Assembly (NCBI GenBank): GCA_019454875.1
Contig: JACFNL010000021.1
Location: 1-40,010 of the forward strand
DNA length: 40,010 bases
Source: Candidatus Cloacimonadota bacterium
GTDB taxonomy: Bacteria > Muiribacteriota > UBA6191
Direction of reading: 5' to 3'
A model generated the notes under the pieces. It saw nothing but the letters and a program-made list of their open reading frames with translations, ran no database searches and was not told where the DNA came from. Below, piece after piece: positions 7,582-16,046 of this stretch (positions within the stretch are counted from its first letter, which is position 1; each line of letters starts with the position of its first letter). The translations under genes were made by a program, and so were the position numbers.

Positions 7582-8874
7582 TTAAAAACTGCTTAAAGAG
7601 ACTCTTTTCCAACTATTAGTGGCGATACAAACATAAATATAGCTGGAGTCCCATGAAATTTGTCCTGCCTCACAGGCTGTACCACTGGAGCCAGGGGTCT
7701 TTGCATCACGAATACGGATTCCATCCCCGCTGATATCCAGTGAAACCACCGGGGTAGAATTTCCAAGGCCAATCATACTGTTATACTGGACGAACACGGA
7801 GTTGACCAGCTCCATATTCTGGTTCCATTTTGGTATATGTTCTGGTTCCCCATTCCCTAGCATTTGGGGGGTTCCATAGGTAAAAACCTCGATCATGGGC
7901 TCCCAGATGGCATTGACTCCACCAATCACATAAATTTCGGAGCCCATGGTTAGGGCACCCTGGGAAACTCGGCCAGAGTTCAGAGGGGTTGAATCCACCC
8001 ATGTGTCTGTTGCTGGGTCATAGACCAGGGTTGTATCTAAAATATATCCTCCAGGTCTGTAATCAAATCCACCCTGAACATAAAGAAGTCCGCCAAGCAC
8101 AGCGGCAGAATGGTTATATCTTGGAGTTGGCATGGGCTCACCGGATGTCCATACATTACTGGATATGTGGTAAATTTCCACTGATTCTGTAGATGGACTG
8201 TAATCCACTGGAGCATTTAAAAGTCCCCCGGTGATTATAATTTTATCTCCAATCAGATTCATGGTATGGAATGAACGATAGATAGAGGATGAGGCCAATG
8301 TTGTCCAAGTTGGTGTGGAAGTATTAACCGGTATTTTATAAAGGGAGTCATGGTTGTCAAAGGCGATATTACTGTAGGTACGATTGCCCCAGCCTCCGTG
8401 TACATAAATATGATTGTCATAACAAACTGCTCCTACCCCTGCTAAATATATAGTACTTGGCAGGGAATCAATCGGGTGGCTGCTTAACCAGCTCCCATAA
8501 ACACTTTCTGTGGCATCCGCTGGGTCAAAAACCAGAATACTGCTCATGGAAGGGTCAGCCGTGTATTGGGAGGTAAATCCTCCTATATAAAAGAATTTAC
8601 CCCCACAGGAAACAGCAGCATAACTGTTTCTGCCATCGCCAGAGGAAGAAGGCCCCTGCACCCAATGTCCGGTCTGTGTGTTATAGATCCACATCTCGGT
8701 AAGTCCTTCTCCAGCTGTTGCTTCTGTATTTCCCCCATAAACATAAATTAGATTCCCATGAGCCAAAGGCTTGGCCGCATCAATTGCAATTCCTTCAAAA
8801 TTTAATTTTTGCACCCACTGGTTGTTTGCAGACAAATAACTGCTAAGTGCTAAAAACAGAACCAAAATTTTCAA
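7582..8874 (-). CDS. Exported kelch-repeat protein
   Basis: A 430-residue protein with an N-terminal signal peptide (KILVLFLALSSYLSAN). About six kelch blades follow, seen as the recurring hydrophobic-GG motifs LIYVYGGN, FFYIGGFT, IYVHGGWG, IIITGGLL, LYVQGGFDY and IYVIGGVN, each followed by a conserved Y/W spacing. This predicts a beta-propeller. The tail (about 355-430) is a separate domain with SLDISGDGIRIRDAK and SWDSSYIYVCIATNSWKRVS, reminiscent of phage tail-fibre or adhesin tips. The start is TTG at 8874, chosen for the signal peptide and a strong GGGAGG Shine-Dalgarno 5 bases upstream. It is probably periplasmic or surface-exposed; its ligand is unknown. It interrupts a run of sugar genes. 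Confidence 0.85.
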   Translation of the reverse strand: MKILVLFLALSSYLSANNQWVQKLNFEGIAIDAAKPLAHGNLIYVYGGNTEATAGEGLTEMWIYNTQTGHWVQGPSSSGDGRNSYAAVSCGGKFFYIGGFTSQYTADPSMSSILVFDPADATESVYGSWLSSHPIDSLPSTIYLAGVGAVCYDNHIYVHGGWGNRTYSNIAFDNHDSLYKIPVNTSTPTWTTLASSSIYRSFHTMNLIGDKIIITGGLLNAPVDYSPSTESVEIYHISSNVWTSGEPMPTPRYNHSAAVLGGLLYVQGGFDYRPGGYILDTTLVYDPATDTWVDSTPLNSGRVSQGALTMGSEIYVIGGVNAIWEPMIEVFTYGTPQMLGNGEPEHIPKWNQNMELVNSVFVQYNSMIGLGNSTPVVSLDISGDGIRIRDAKTPGSSGTACEAGQISWDSSYIYVCIATNSWKRVSLSSF

Positions 8875-8911
8875 GAGTTCCTCCCTGATTCAGGTCATAA
8901 TTATGGTAGAT

Positions 8912-10039
8912 TCATACATTTTTTGCATTGTACGATTCGCTGTGCCAGATGAACAGCAGTTTTGATATGTGTAAGAAATACCTGTAAATGTGTGTTTCAT
9001 GGGTATTATGTGTTTTTCCCGCATTTGTGTTGTATTCAGCCAGATTTGTCTGGCAGATGTCTAGCCATGATACATTATATTGATTGTAAAATTGTTTGGA
9101 GATGTTTTGTATGTTTTCGGTCTGAGATGTTGGGATACTTGTAAATTCAACAAGCCACTCAAAATGCAGGTTGAGAAAAATAACGGCTAATTGAGAGTAT
9201 TTTTTGTGCAGCAGAAGAAGCTGTAATGTCATATGAAGCTGGGGGTCTAGTGCTTTTAAGAATTCAAAATCCTCAAGGGGGCCTCCTAGATTCATCCGAC
9301 CACTAGACTGTAAAGTTTCATAGTAGATGTCAAGCACATTAGCGGATCTTCCATGGATACATCTTAGAATTCTTTCCATGGGAGCAAGGGGAGTATCTTG
9401 CCACATTCCAGGATGAGTCAGAACTTGCAGGTGGCTTGCTGTATTGTTTTTAAGAAAATCCAAAAGCCTTTTAAATCTCCAATAACCGTTAGAGTCAGAA
9501 CAATATGCGACTTTCTGCCAGAAGGTTTGAGAGTAGCAGTTCACTAAATTACAGTAGGTGTCTTCCACAAAGGTTGTAAGTGCGAATTGTGTAGGATTAT
9601 GGAAGCTGAATACTTCCGGCTCGACGCCCAGATGATTTTTGAAAAAAGAAATCTCCAGCTCTATTGCATCGCAGAGCTCTGTTGTTGTTATTGGGTTATA
9701 AAATGCCAAATCGAGATGGATGCCAACACTGTGACCCAAAGCAAGAATTTGCTGAACAATCTGAAATTGTTCTCGTTCCATTAAATTATAGAATTCACTA
9801 TGGAGATTTAAAAAATAGGTGGCCTTAATATCGGAATCTTTCTCGATTTTGGCTATTTTCAGACATCGGTTTAGAGAAAAGTCACCGTCATGCCTCCAGA
9901 CTATTCCCTGTTCAAACTGGAAAAGTTCTCTATAGGAACGAAAGATAAAATTCTCCTTGGCTGTTTTTAAAATTGTTCTGTAATGGGAAATTGTAAAATC
10001 CTCAAAACTATTGTGAGCCGTCTTTTCTGATGTCAACAT
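8912..10039 (-). CDS. Polysaccharide-deacetylase-like protein
   Basis: A 375-residue protein resembling the divergent NodB-fold deacetylases found in O-antigen and flagellin-glycosylation clusters. Motif 1 is WRHDGDFS (48-55), supplying the Asp pair. Motif 2 is LGHSVGIHLD (101-110), matching H-S/T-x-x-x-H with His103 and His108. FSFHNP and VLTHPGMW give later His residues expected around the metal. These enzymes remove an N-acetyl group from sugars, which would expose an amine for the formyltransferase-like gene downstream. The C-terminal ~120 residues match nothing I know. The ATG at 10039 has AGGAG 10 bases upstream. Substrate is inferred from context only. Confidence 0.7.
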   Translation of the reverse strand: MLTSEKTAHNSFEDFTISHYRTILKTAKENFIFRSYRELFQFEQGIVWRHDGDFSLNRCLKIAKIEKDSDIKATYFLNLHSEFYNLMEREQFQIVQQILALGHSVGIHLDLAFYNPITTTELCDAIELEISFFKNHLGVEPEVFSFHNPTQFALTTFVEDTYCNLVNCYSQTFWQKVAYCSDSNGYWRFKRLLDFLKNNTASHLQVLTHPGMWQDTPLAPMERILRCIHGRSANVLDIYYETLQSSGRMNLGGPLEDFEFLKALDPQLHMTLQLLLLHKKYSQLAVIFLNLHFEWLVEFTSIPTSQTENIQNISKQFYNQYNVSWLDICQTNLAEYNTNAGKTHNTHETHIYRYFLHISKLLFIWHSESYNAKNV

Positions 10040-10069
10040 TTTAATGTAACTCCTGTATTTGCTCAGATA

Positions 10070-11053
10070 TCATGGGTTTAAAAAATTTCTGATTTCTGCT
10101 GCTACAGCCATTGTTCCGGCTTTTTCCCCCCAGTCCAGAAGGGTGAGCTGTTTTAATTTATGAAACATTTCTAAAAAATCAGTTTGTTCCGGTGTTTCCG
10201 AGTACAGGCACCAGGAATGTCCCGCAAAATACAGGCACCGTCTGATTTGATGCGGAAAGGTAGCAAACAGAATGGCGGGGGTTTTTGTGATTAAAAGCTC
10301 GGAGGCTGCTAATCCGCCAGCAGAAATTACACAGTCATAATCTGGAAATAACCTGTAAATGTTACGCATATTTCGGAAAATCTGCGGTTTATTGTCCCAT
10401 AGTTCAAGCTCCTCCAAAAGACTGTTATCATAAATAAAACCGGGGCCCCAGATAATGGAAATCTTCTTTAGAAGCAGGTTTTGCTCTCTTAAAGCCCTAA
10501 GGATCCGAACCGTATGATTTTCATTATCACTTCCACCCACGGTGATCAGTACTTTATCAACATCCTGAAAGGAATCAAGGCCAGGATGTACAAACTGGCT
10601 GATTTCAGGATGTAATAAAACATACTCAACCCCTGCGATATTCACGATGTCTTTTTTGAAGTCTTTCATCTGATGAACCCAGACAGGATCCCAGCATAAA
10701 ACAAATTTCCACTCCTTCGGAGGAAATTCATCAAAGATAATTCCCCCGTGTGTCAGCTTTGGATGGTATGTAATCTGACTGGGGCTACATTCCGTGATTT
10801 CCCAGAAAACGGTGGTAAGATTTTTCTCCAGACAGGCCTTTTGAAAGGCTTCAGAGGATTCCTGGGGGGCAAGAACAGGCAGGTACCACATAGAATAGGG
10901 GTAGGAATGCAGGATTTCTTCGGCTTCCGGTGTCTTTTGCGTGGCAATCACTGTCCTGACATCAAGTGATTCCAGTCCCATGGCCAGGTGGGTCAACGAA
11001 ACCAGATCTCCTGTGCCAATTCCTGGTTTGGCATCACCCCGGAGTACAATCAT
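10070..11053 (-). CDS. PseG-like nucleotide-sugar hydrolase / GT-B protein
   Basis: A 327-residue protein of the PseG/MurG-like GT-B group. PseG removes UDP from UDP-2,4-diacetamido-trideoxy-altrose in pseudaminic acid synthesis. Landmarks are MIVLRGDAKPGIGTGDLVSL at the N-terminus, VLITVGGSDNENH in the middle and YDCVISAGGLAASELL near the C-terminus. The catalytic His of PseG in the GxGH motif is Asp16 here, so the classical hydrolysis may be lost or changed. The start was set at ATG 11053, with GAAGGA upstream, because a longer frame would run into the tRNA gene. A truncated paralogue lies at 3352-3675. Confidence 0.75.
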   Translation of the reverse strand: MIVLRGDAKPGIGTGDLVSLTHLAMGLESLDVRTVIATQKTPEAEEILHSYPYSMWYLPVLAPQESSEAFQKACLEKNLTTVFWEITECSPSQITYHPKLTHGGIIFDEFPPKEWKFVLCWDPVWVHQMKDFKKDIVNIAGVEYVLLHPEISQFVHPGLDSFQDVDKVLITVGGSDNENHTVRILRALREQNLLLKKISIIWGPGFIYDNSLLEELELWDNKPQIFRNMRNIYRLFPDYDCVISAGGLAASELLITKTPAILFATFPHQIRRCLYFAGHSWCLYSETPEQTDFLEMFHKLKQLTLLDWGEKAGTMAVAAEIRNFLNP

Positions 11054-11104
11054 GCTGATTCCTTCAAAAAACCAAACCCTGTATAGGTGACAGGGCTTTA
11101 ACAG

Positions 11105-11178
11105 TACACCCGACAGGATTCGAACCTGTGACCTTTTGATCCGCAATCAAACGCTCTATCCGACTGAGCTACGGGTGC
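11105..11178 (-). tRNA. tRNA-Arg, anticodon GCG
   Basis: A complete cloverleaf can be drawn: acceptor GCACCCG / CGGGTGT (first pair G-U), D stem GCTC/GAGC, anticodon stem TTTGA/TCAAA around loop TTGCGGA, and T arm ACAGG-TTCGAAT-CCTGT. The anticodon GCG reads CGC and, by wobble, CGU arginine codons. The discriminator is A and CCA is not encoded. Most bacteria use an ACG-to-ICG tRNA for these codons, so GCG is notable. The sugar-gene region abuts the 3' end of this gene. Confidence 0.93.
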
Positions 11179-11190
11179 AAGCAGGTTGGC

Positions 11191-11219
11191 AATATATCGT
11201 TGTAGGGCTTGATTTGCAA
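11191..11219 (-). promoter_or_regulatory. Sigma70-type promoter of the tRNA-Arg gene
   Basis: On the minus strand a -35 TTGCAA (11214-11219) and a -10 TATATT (11191-11196) are separated by 17 bases. Transcription would begin a few bases before the mature tRNA 5' end at 11178. Transcription could continue into the PseG-like gene. Confidence 0.65.
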
Positions 11220-11283
11220 GGATTTTGAAACTTTTGCGGGATATTATCGCATGGTCTTGCCATTTTGCTGTAAAGTGTCTTTT

Positions 11284-13416
11284 GTGATTACAACTCAGGA
11301 ATCTAAAGCGTCTCAATCAGCGGAATTCAGTCTTAGTGAACATTTTCTGGAAAACGGAATTATGCAGGTGTCCTCTTCCCTGCGCCCGCACTTTTCCTTT
11401 TTAAGGGATCATGAAGAAGTAGTCTTTCAGATTCTTGGGAAATACGAGCTTTTGGGGAGCTATCGCAAGGGCAGTTCTTTTATCTTAAGTCTGGAACTAC
11501 GGTCACTGTGTCTTAGTCTCAAACTAAAACCTGGCCAAAAAATCTGGATAAAACGCTCTGTTCATTCCCACCGGATTTTTGATGTGAGTTTCCCCCATGA
11601 AGAAGCTACAGTCGATTCTGTGATGAGGGCTACAGTTCGAGCCAGGGCAATTCCTCAGCTTGAACTTCAATCTCCGGCGATTTTACCCTTAAATTCGGTA
11701 TCTGACTGGATGAAACGGTGGGATCTGAGTGGTGGAATGAGCATTAGTGAGGCTCAACTTACTCGTTTTCTGGATGTGTATGTTGAAGAGAAAAATCTGA
11801 AAAAAAAGGGTTTAATCGGGCTTGAAGATGTACAGGGAATTGACTACTACCCGCATCAGGTTGAGGCAGTCCGCAAGGCAATTTTTGATTGTCATGGGAG
11901 GGTTTTGCTTGCTGATGAGGTAGGTCTGGGGAAAACCATTGAGGCTGGACTCATCATTCATGAGTATGCAAAACGAAGGGAAGTACAGAGGATTTTAATT
12001 GTAACCCCGGCTTCTTTGACCCGTCAGTGGCAATCAGAACTGAAGTTGAAGTTTGATCTGGATTTTGAGCTGGCTTTGGGTTCTGAGGCTCTGGAACAGG
12101 AACCTCGGGTGATTGTATCCCTGGATACCGTAAAATTGAGAAGGTATCAGGGTTATTTTGCCCAAAATACCTACGATCTTGTCATTGTTGACGAGGCCCA
12201 TAAACTTAAAAACCGTAAGACCTTGAATTATCAGTTCGTTAAAAAAATATCTTCCAAATTTTTGCTTTTGTTAACCGCCACCCCGATTCAGAATGAACTT
12301 CTGGAGTTGTACAATCTCATTCATCTCCTGGCTCCAGGGGCTTTGGGAACCCTGCAGCAATTCAGAAAGCGACATGTTCATCCAGTAAACCGCAGGTTGC
12401 CGGTTCAGCCTGAAGAATTGAAGAAGATGATTGAGCCGCATATGATTCGCAATACCAGACGCTCAACTAGTCTGAATCTGCCACCTCGTCGGGTCATCAT
12501 GCAGGAGGTTGTCTTCGGGGAACCTGAGAGGCTATTGTATGATCAGCTGGAATCACTGATACATGATTTTTATTTTATGCTCAGTTCTGAGAGACAGGGT
12601 ATGAATCAGCTGACAATGATGCTGTTTCAAAAGTTGATGACATCCTCTCCTCAGGCCTTACTCGAGTCTGTGAGCGGAGTTTTGGGTCGCAACGATTTGG
12701 GATTTGAGATAAGGGACAGTCTTCTTAAGCTTGAGACATATGCTAAAGAAGTAAGTATGCCGGCTAAATTGCGGGTTGTTCTTGAGCTTTTGGAAAATGA
12801 ACTGAAGGGTGAGAGGGTGTTAATTTTTACCCAGTTTCGTCGCACCCAAACGGTGATTTCTGAGGCGTTGAAATCAAAGGGCATTACGGTACACCTGTTT
12901 TATGGGGAAATGTCCTCTAAACAGAAAGAAGCAGTGGTTAAGCAGTTCAAAGATGGTGTGAGTGTGCTTGTCAGCACTGATGCAGGTTCCGAGGGTCAGA
13001 ATCTTCAGTTTGCCCGCTATATGATCAACTATGATTTACCCTGGAATCCTATGAAGGTGGAACAGAGGATTGGCAGGGTTCATCGCCTTGGTCAGAAACA
13101 TGAGGTATTTATTCTCAATCTGTTTGTGAAGGATACGATTGAGGAACATATAGTTCATCTTTTGCAAAGAAAGATCAAACTGTTTGAACGGATTGTTGGT
13201 GAGCTTGAGATGATTCTTGGATATATGGGCAATGAATTATCTGATATGGATTCCCTGGATCGTAAAATTATGGAAATTGTGGCTCGCTACAGGGAGCATC
13301 GGGAGCAGATGCAGCACATCGATCAACTTGGAGAAGAGTTTGTTAAGGCATCCTCTCAGTATTCCAAAAGTATTATGGCTCAGGAGCAGCTGTTTGAGGA
13401 TGGGCCAAATGATTGA
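11284..13416 (+). CDS. SNF2/RapA-family DNA-dependent ATPase (helicase-like)
   Basis: An SF2 ATPase of about 710 residues, of the Swi2/Snf2 group that remodels protein-DNA or RNA polymerase complexes. The N-lobe has LLADEVGLGKTIEAG (Walker A), VIVDEAHKLKNR (DEAH) and LLLTATPIQNE (motif III). The C-lobe has LIFTQFRRT, VSTDAGSEGQNLQFARYMIN and QRIGRVHRLGQ (arginine-finger motif VI). A ~190-residue N-terminal region is unassigned. The start is uncertain: GTG 11284 is chosen, but TTG 11209, ATG 11251 and ATG 11362 are in frame, and the first would overlap the divergent tRNA promoter. The end overlaps the next gene by 8 bases, so the two products probably act together. Confidence 0.9.
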   Translation: MITTQESKASQSAEFSLSEHFLENGIMQVSSSLRPHFSFLRDHEEVVFQILGKYELLGSYRKGSSFILSLELRSLCLSLKLKPGQKIWIKRSVHSHRIFDVSFPHEEATVDSVMRATVRARAIPQLELQSPAILPLNSVSDWMKRWDLSGGMSISEAQLTRFLDVYVEEKNLKKKGLIGLEDVQGIDYYPHQVEAVRKAIFDCHGRVLLADEVGLGKTIEAGLIIHEYAKRREVQRILIVTPASLTRQWQSELKLKFDLDFELALGSEALEQEPRVIVSLDTVKLRRYQGYFAQNTYDLVIVDEAHKLKNRKTLNYQFVKKISSKFLLLLTATPIQNELLELYNLIHLLAPGALGTLQQFRKRHVHPVNRRLPVQPEELKKMIEPHMIRNTRRSTSLNLPPRRVIMQEVVFGEPERLLYDQLESLIHDFYFMLSSERQGMNQLTMMLFQKLMTSSPQALLESVSGVLGRNDLGFEIRDSLLKLETYAKEVSMPAKLRVVLELLENELKGERVLIFTQFRRTQTVISEALKSKGITVHLFYGEMSSKQKEAVVKQFKDGVSVLVSTDAGSEGQNLQFARYMINYDLPWNPMKVEQRIGRVHRLGQKHEVFILNLFVKDTIEEHIVHLLQRKIKLFERIVGELEMILGYMGNELSDMDSLDRKIMEIVARYREHREQMQHIDQLGEEFVKASSQYSKSIMAQEQLFEDGPND

Positions 13417-13957
13417 GGCCGGTATGGGAATTGATGAATTGGAAGGACTGCAGATATGCCTCAAGTCAAACGGGTATGAGGGGTATTATATTGTATTTTT
13501 TCTGCGGATTGAAAAGCCTTTGGTGCATGAAGGTCTGTATCTTTTAGTGCATAGCGGCAGACAATGGGAAATGTATTCGGAAACAGAAGCCCTGAAGGTG
13601 CTGCGCACCGAAGTTTTACAGCGTTCTAAGGTCCGCCTTCCCCCAATTTCTGCCCTTGAGGTTTTTGATTTGTTAAGAGAACATGTAAGTGTGCTGCAAA
13701 ATGAGGTGAATGTTTTGTTTGACCGTGAGTTATCTCAGCTCAATCAATACTACAGAGAGCTTTTTCAGGAGATTTCTACCAGGAAGCAGTCTTTGTATTA
13801 CCACACCTATTATTTTGAGAGGGAACAGCAGTTGATTCAGGAAGAGCTCAGGGCCAGACAGGAAATGCAGGAGCAGGGTGAATTACTTCTGGCTCGGTTT
13901 TCGCCCCAGTCCGAACTGAAGCTTTTAATGTTTGGAGAGATGATTAGGGATATATGA
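13409..13957 (+). CDS. Coiled-coil protein, probable partner of the SNF2 ATPase
   Basis: A 182-residue protein starting at ATG 13409, inside the end of the ATPase gene, with GAGGA 8 bases upstream. An earlier in-frame start at 13217 would lie wholly within the ATPase gene and is unlikely. The N-terminal half forms an alpha/beta segment (GYYIVFFLRIEK, EGLYLLVHSG). The C-terminal half is a charged coiled coil rich in Glu, Gln and Arg (FDRELSQLNQYYRELFQEIS onward). This resembles the helical C-terminal extension of some RapA/HepA-type SNF2 proteins, so it may be that domain encoded separately. No named family is recognised. It overlaps the next gene by 4 bases (ATGA). Confidence 0.8.
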   Translation: MIEAGMGIDELEGLQICLKSNGYEGYYIVFFLRIEKPLVHEGLYLLVHSGRQWEMYSETEALKVLRTEVLQRSKVRLPPISALEVFDLLREHVSVLQNEVNVLFDRELSQLNQYYRELFQEISTRKQSLYYHTYYFEREQQLIQEELRARQEMQEQGELLLARFSPQSELKLLMFGEMIRDI

Positions 13958-14970
13958 TTGCCAGAATATTGTCATTTGTGTTTCTGATTGCATTACTTCT
14001 GTTTGTGGTCTGGATGTATCTGGTTTCACCATCGGCCCATGAAAAACTAGGCGATCAGGCCATGCAATCCCAGGATTATGTCAGTGCCTCCATGTATTAT
14101 TCCCGAGCTTTGAATGAGGGTAAAACCTCTTTCGGAAAAGAAAGAGTTTTATTTAAATTAGGTAACAGCTTCAGAATTCAGGGTGAGAGAGAAAGAGCTT
14201 TTGATTTTTATTTTATGCTTTTGCGTCTAAACAAAGATTCCGCATATAAACAAAGGATCGAGGAGTTTTTGAAGGAGCAAAAGGGCCATTTAGCTATGGA
14301 AAACAACCAGGATCGTGTTGATATTGACTGGTCATTTCTGAATCAGACTAAAGGTCCAATGACCCTTTTGGAGCAGAAACAGAAAAGAGACAAGCTTTAC
14401 AGAATGCTTATAGAACGGTTGAGTGGTTCAGGAACAAATCAGGCTTTGGCCTATGAGACCCTGGAATTGTACCGGGAATTTCAGAAATCCAGCCAGCAGT
14501 ATATCGAGTCCAAGGAGCAGGAATCGCAGAAACTCCCTCAAAAAGTAATGAGTATGGCCACCCGTCATCTGGTTTCTGTAGGGTTTTTAAAAGAATGGAT
14601 GGCCGAAATGCATTCTTTAAGCCCGGTTACGGCTGTTCAATGGAACAATTTGCAGGAACCTGGAGAACTTATAGAACTAGCAGAATCAATTAAACCGGAT
14701 GCTATTTTTATTTATATGGAGGCATCCAGAAGACAGTCTGATTTAATTCAGTTGCCAAGGTTGGCTGATTTGTACGAAAACAGCAAGTTTTTTCTTGTTT
14801 TTGTCGATTCCTTGATGAATGAGTCATATTCTGATTCGGAATTGGCAGGTCTGGTTTCGGAGTTTGGGCATACAAAACTGCGCTGGTTCAGGTGTCAGGA
14901 TTTGGCAGATTGTAAAGGTTACTTGCGAGATTTAGTGGATTTGAGAAGTTTATGGCAATCAAATGGATGA
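13954..14970 (+). CDS. Membrane-anchored TPR-like protein
   Basis: A 338-residue protein with one N-terminal transmembrane helix (about 5-24, ILSFVFLIALLLFVVWMYLV) and no clear cleavage site. TPR-like helical repeats follow, with typical spacing of A, G, Y and A (KLGDQAMQSQDYVSASMYYS, then FKLGNSFRIQGERERAFDFY). The C-terminal ~130 residues look alpha/beta (KPDAIFIYMEASR, FFLVFVDSLM) and may be a small ligand- or protein-binding domain. It probably serves as an assembly scaffold. The start overlaps the previous stop (ATGA) and the end overlaps the next gene. Confidence 0.8.
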   Translation: MIARILSFVFLIALLLFVVWMYLVSPSAHEKLGDQAMQSQDYVSASMYYSRALNEGKTSFGKERVLFKLGNSFRIQGERERAFDFYFMLLRLNKDSAYKQRIEEFLKEQKGHLAMENNQDRVDIDWSFLNQTKGPMTLLEQKQKRDKLYRMLIERLSGSGTNQALAYETLELYREFQKSSQQYIESKEQESQKLPQKVMSMATRHLVSVGFLKEWMAEMHSLSPVTAVQWNNLQEPGELIELAESIKPDAIFIYMEASRRQSDLIQLPRLADLYENSKFFLVFVDSLMNESYSDSELAGLVSEFGHTKLRWFRCQDLADCKGYLRDLVDLRSLWQSNG

Positions 14971-16043
14971 AAGACATCAATGCTATTCGCAGAGCTCTGG
15001 TTGAAGCAGATCCTTCTGACAGGCTGATTGCTGTGCATTCCCTTGAGATGATGCAAAATCGGGATGCAATTGTCATTTTGGAAGAGTTTTATCCAAATTC
15101 CGTAAACTTTGAAAAGTACTTTGTAAACAGGGCAATTCAAAATCTGAAATTGTTTCTGGAGTCTGGCAAGATTTCCCGAGAAGTTAGCCGCTCCCTGCAA
15201 AAACAGGCTGAATTACAAAGAGTTTCTGAAGAAATTGCTGAGGGTCCCAAGGGAGTTGTTGCTTCTACTCCTAAAGAATTCGATGGGGATTTTGATTCGG
15301 AAGAAGTAGTTGCGTCTTTACCAAAGCAGAAAAACAAACGCATAGAAACCCCAGTTGCAGAAGCCCCCCAGATTGAAAAACCGGTTCCCAAGGTAGAAAC
15401 TAAGGCAGAAGTTGTGATGCAGCAGGATATTCCTTCAGAATCATCTGATTTGGAAGAAGTCCAGGATTCCGCGTCCGAGATTGACGGTAATGATTCCTAT
15501 GCAGCCTACAGTTCCGATGAATACTCGGATCCATTTGCAACTATGAATACGGATGGGGCTGAGCCTGAATATGGGTATGATGCTTATGATGATTTGATGC
15601 TGCCTCCCGCGAGAGAAGAGTCTGAGGGCACGGCTGAATACGATGATCTGCTACCTCCTCCAGCCGCTGGTTCCATGGATGATTACGAGGACCTTCTCCC
15701 TCCCATGGTCAATTCAGCGGGTTCCGACTCTTATGATGATTTGTTACCTCCGCTACAGGGTGGGGATGTGGATGACTACGAAGAACTCCTGCCCCCCATG
15801 GTAAGTGCTTCAGGGGACACGGGTAGTCCCGATGTATATCCTTCCCAGGACGATTATGAAAGTCTTTTGCCTCCAGTCTCCGAGGTGGCCCTGGATGATT
15901 ATGAGGATTTACTGCCACCGACTCGGGGTAACAAACCGCTGGTAGAAGCAGTTTCTGATGATTATGAGGACCTTCTTCCTCCCTTAAAATCCGAGGATGA
16001 CGAAGATTATGACGATTTGTTGCCACCATTAAAAAAGGGCTGA
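14952..16043 (+). CDS. Acidic protein with HEAT-like N-terminus and YxxLLPP repeat tail
   Basis: A 363-residue protein in two parts. The N-terminal ~75 residues are helical and resemble one or two HEAT repeats (DPSDRLIAVHSLEMM). A low-complexity linker follows, then a highly acidic, presumably disordered tail from about residue 212. The tail carries nine copies of a short motif near D-D-Y-E-D-L-L-P-P. No signal peptide or membrane helix is seen. ATG 14952 has a GAGAAG-like ribosome site; ATG 14967 would give the ATGA overlap seen elsewhere in this operon and is equally plausible. The tail looks like an array of short linear motifs for repeated docking to one partner. No known family. Confidence 0.8.
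   Translation: MAIKWMKDINAIRRALVEADPSDRLIAVHSLEMMQNRDAIVILEEFYPNSVNFEKYFVNRAIQNLKLFLESGKISREVSRSLQKQAELQRVSEEIAEGPKGVVASTPKEFDGDFDSEEVVASLPKQKNKRIETPVAEAPQIEKPVPKVETKAEVVMQQDIPSESSDLEEVQDSASEIDGNDSYAAYSSDEYSDPFATMNTDGAEPEYGYDAYDDLMLPPAREESEGTAEYDDLLPPPAAGSMDDYEDLLPPMVNSAGSDSYDDLLPPLQGGDVDDYEELLPPMVSASGDTGSPDVYPSQDDYESLLPPVSEVALDDYEDLLPPTRGNKPLVEAVSDDYEDLLPPLKSEDDEDYDDLLPPLKKG
15585..16031 (+). repeat. Nine-copy YxxLLPP peptide repeat array
   Basis: Imperfect coding repeats whose peptide units read YDDLMLPP, YDDLLPP, YEDLLPP, YDDLLPP, YEELLPP, YESLLPP, YEDLLPP, YEDLLPP and YDDLLPP, mostly preceded by D or DD. Spacers of about 8-20 residues vary in sequence. Synonymous codons differ between units, so the peptide rather than the DNA seems to be conserved. 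Confidence 0.9.
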
Positions 16044-16046
16044 TAG

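Noticed and set aside
11098..11316. 72-codon minus-strand frame containing APVAQSDRAF
   Set aside because: This peptide is the well-known false translation of a tRNA gene; the tRNA-Arg explains it.
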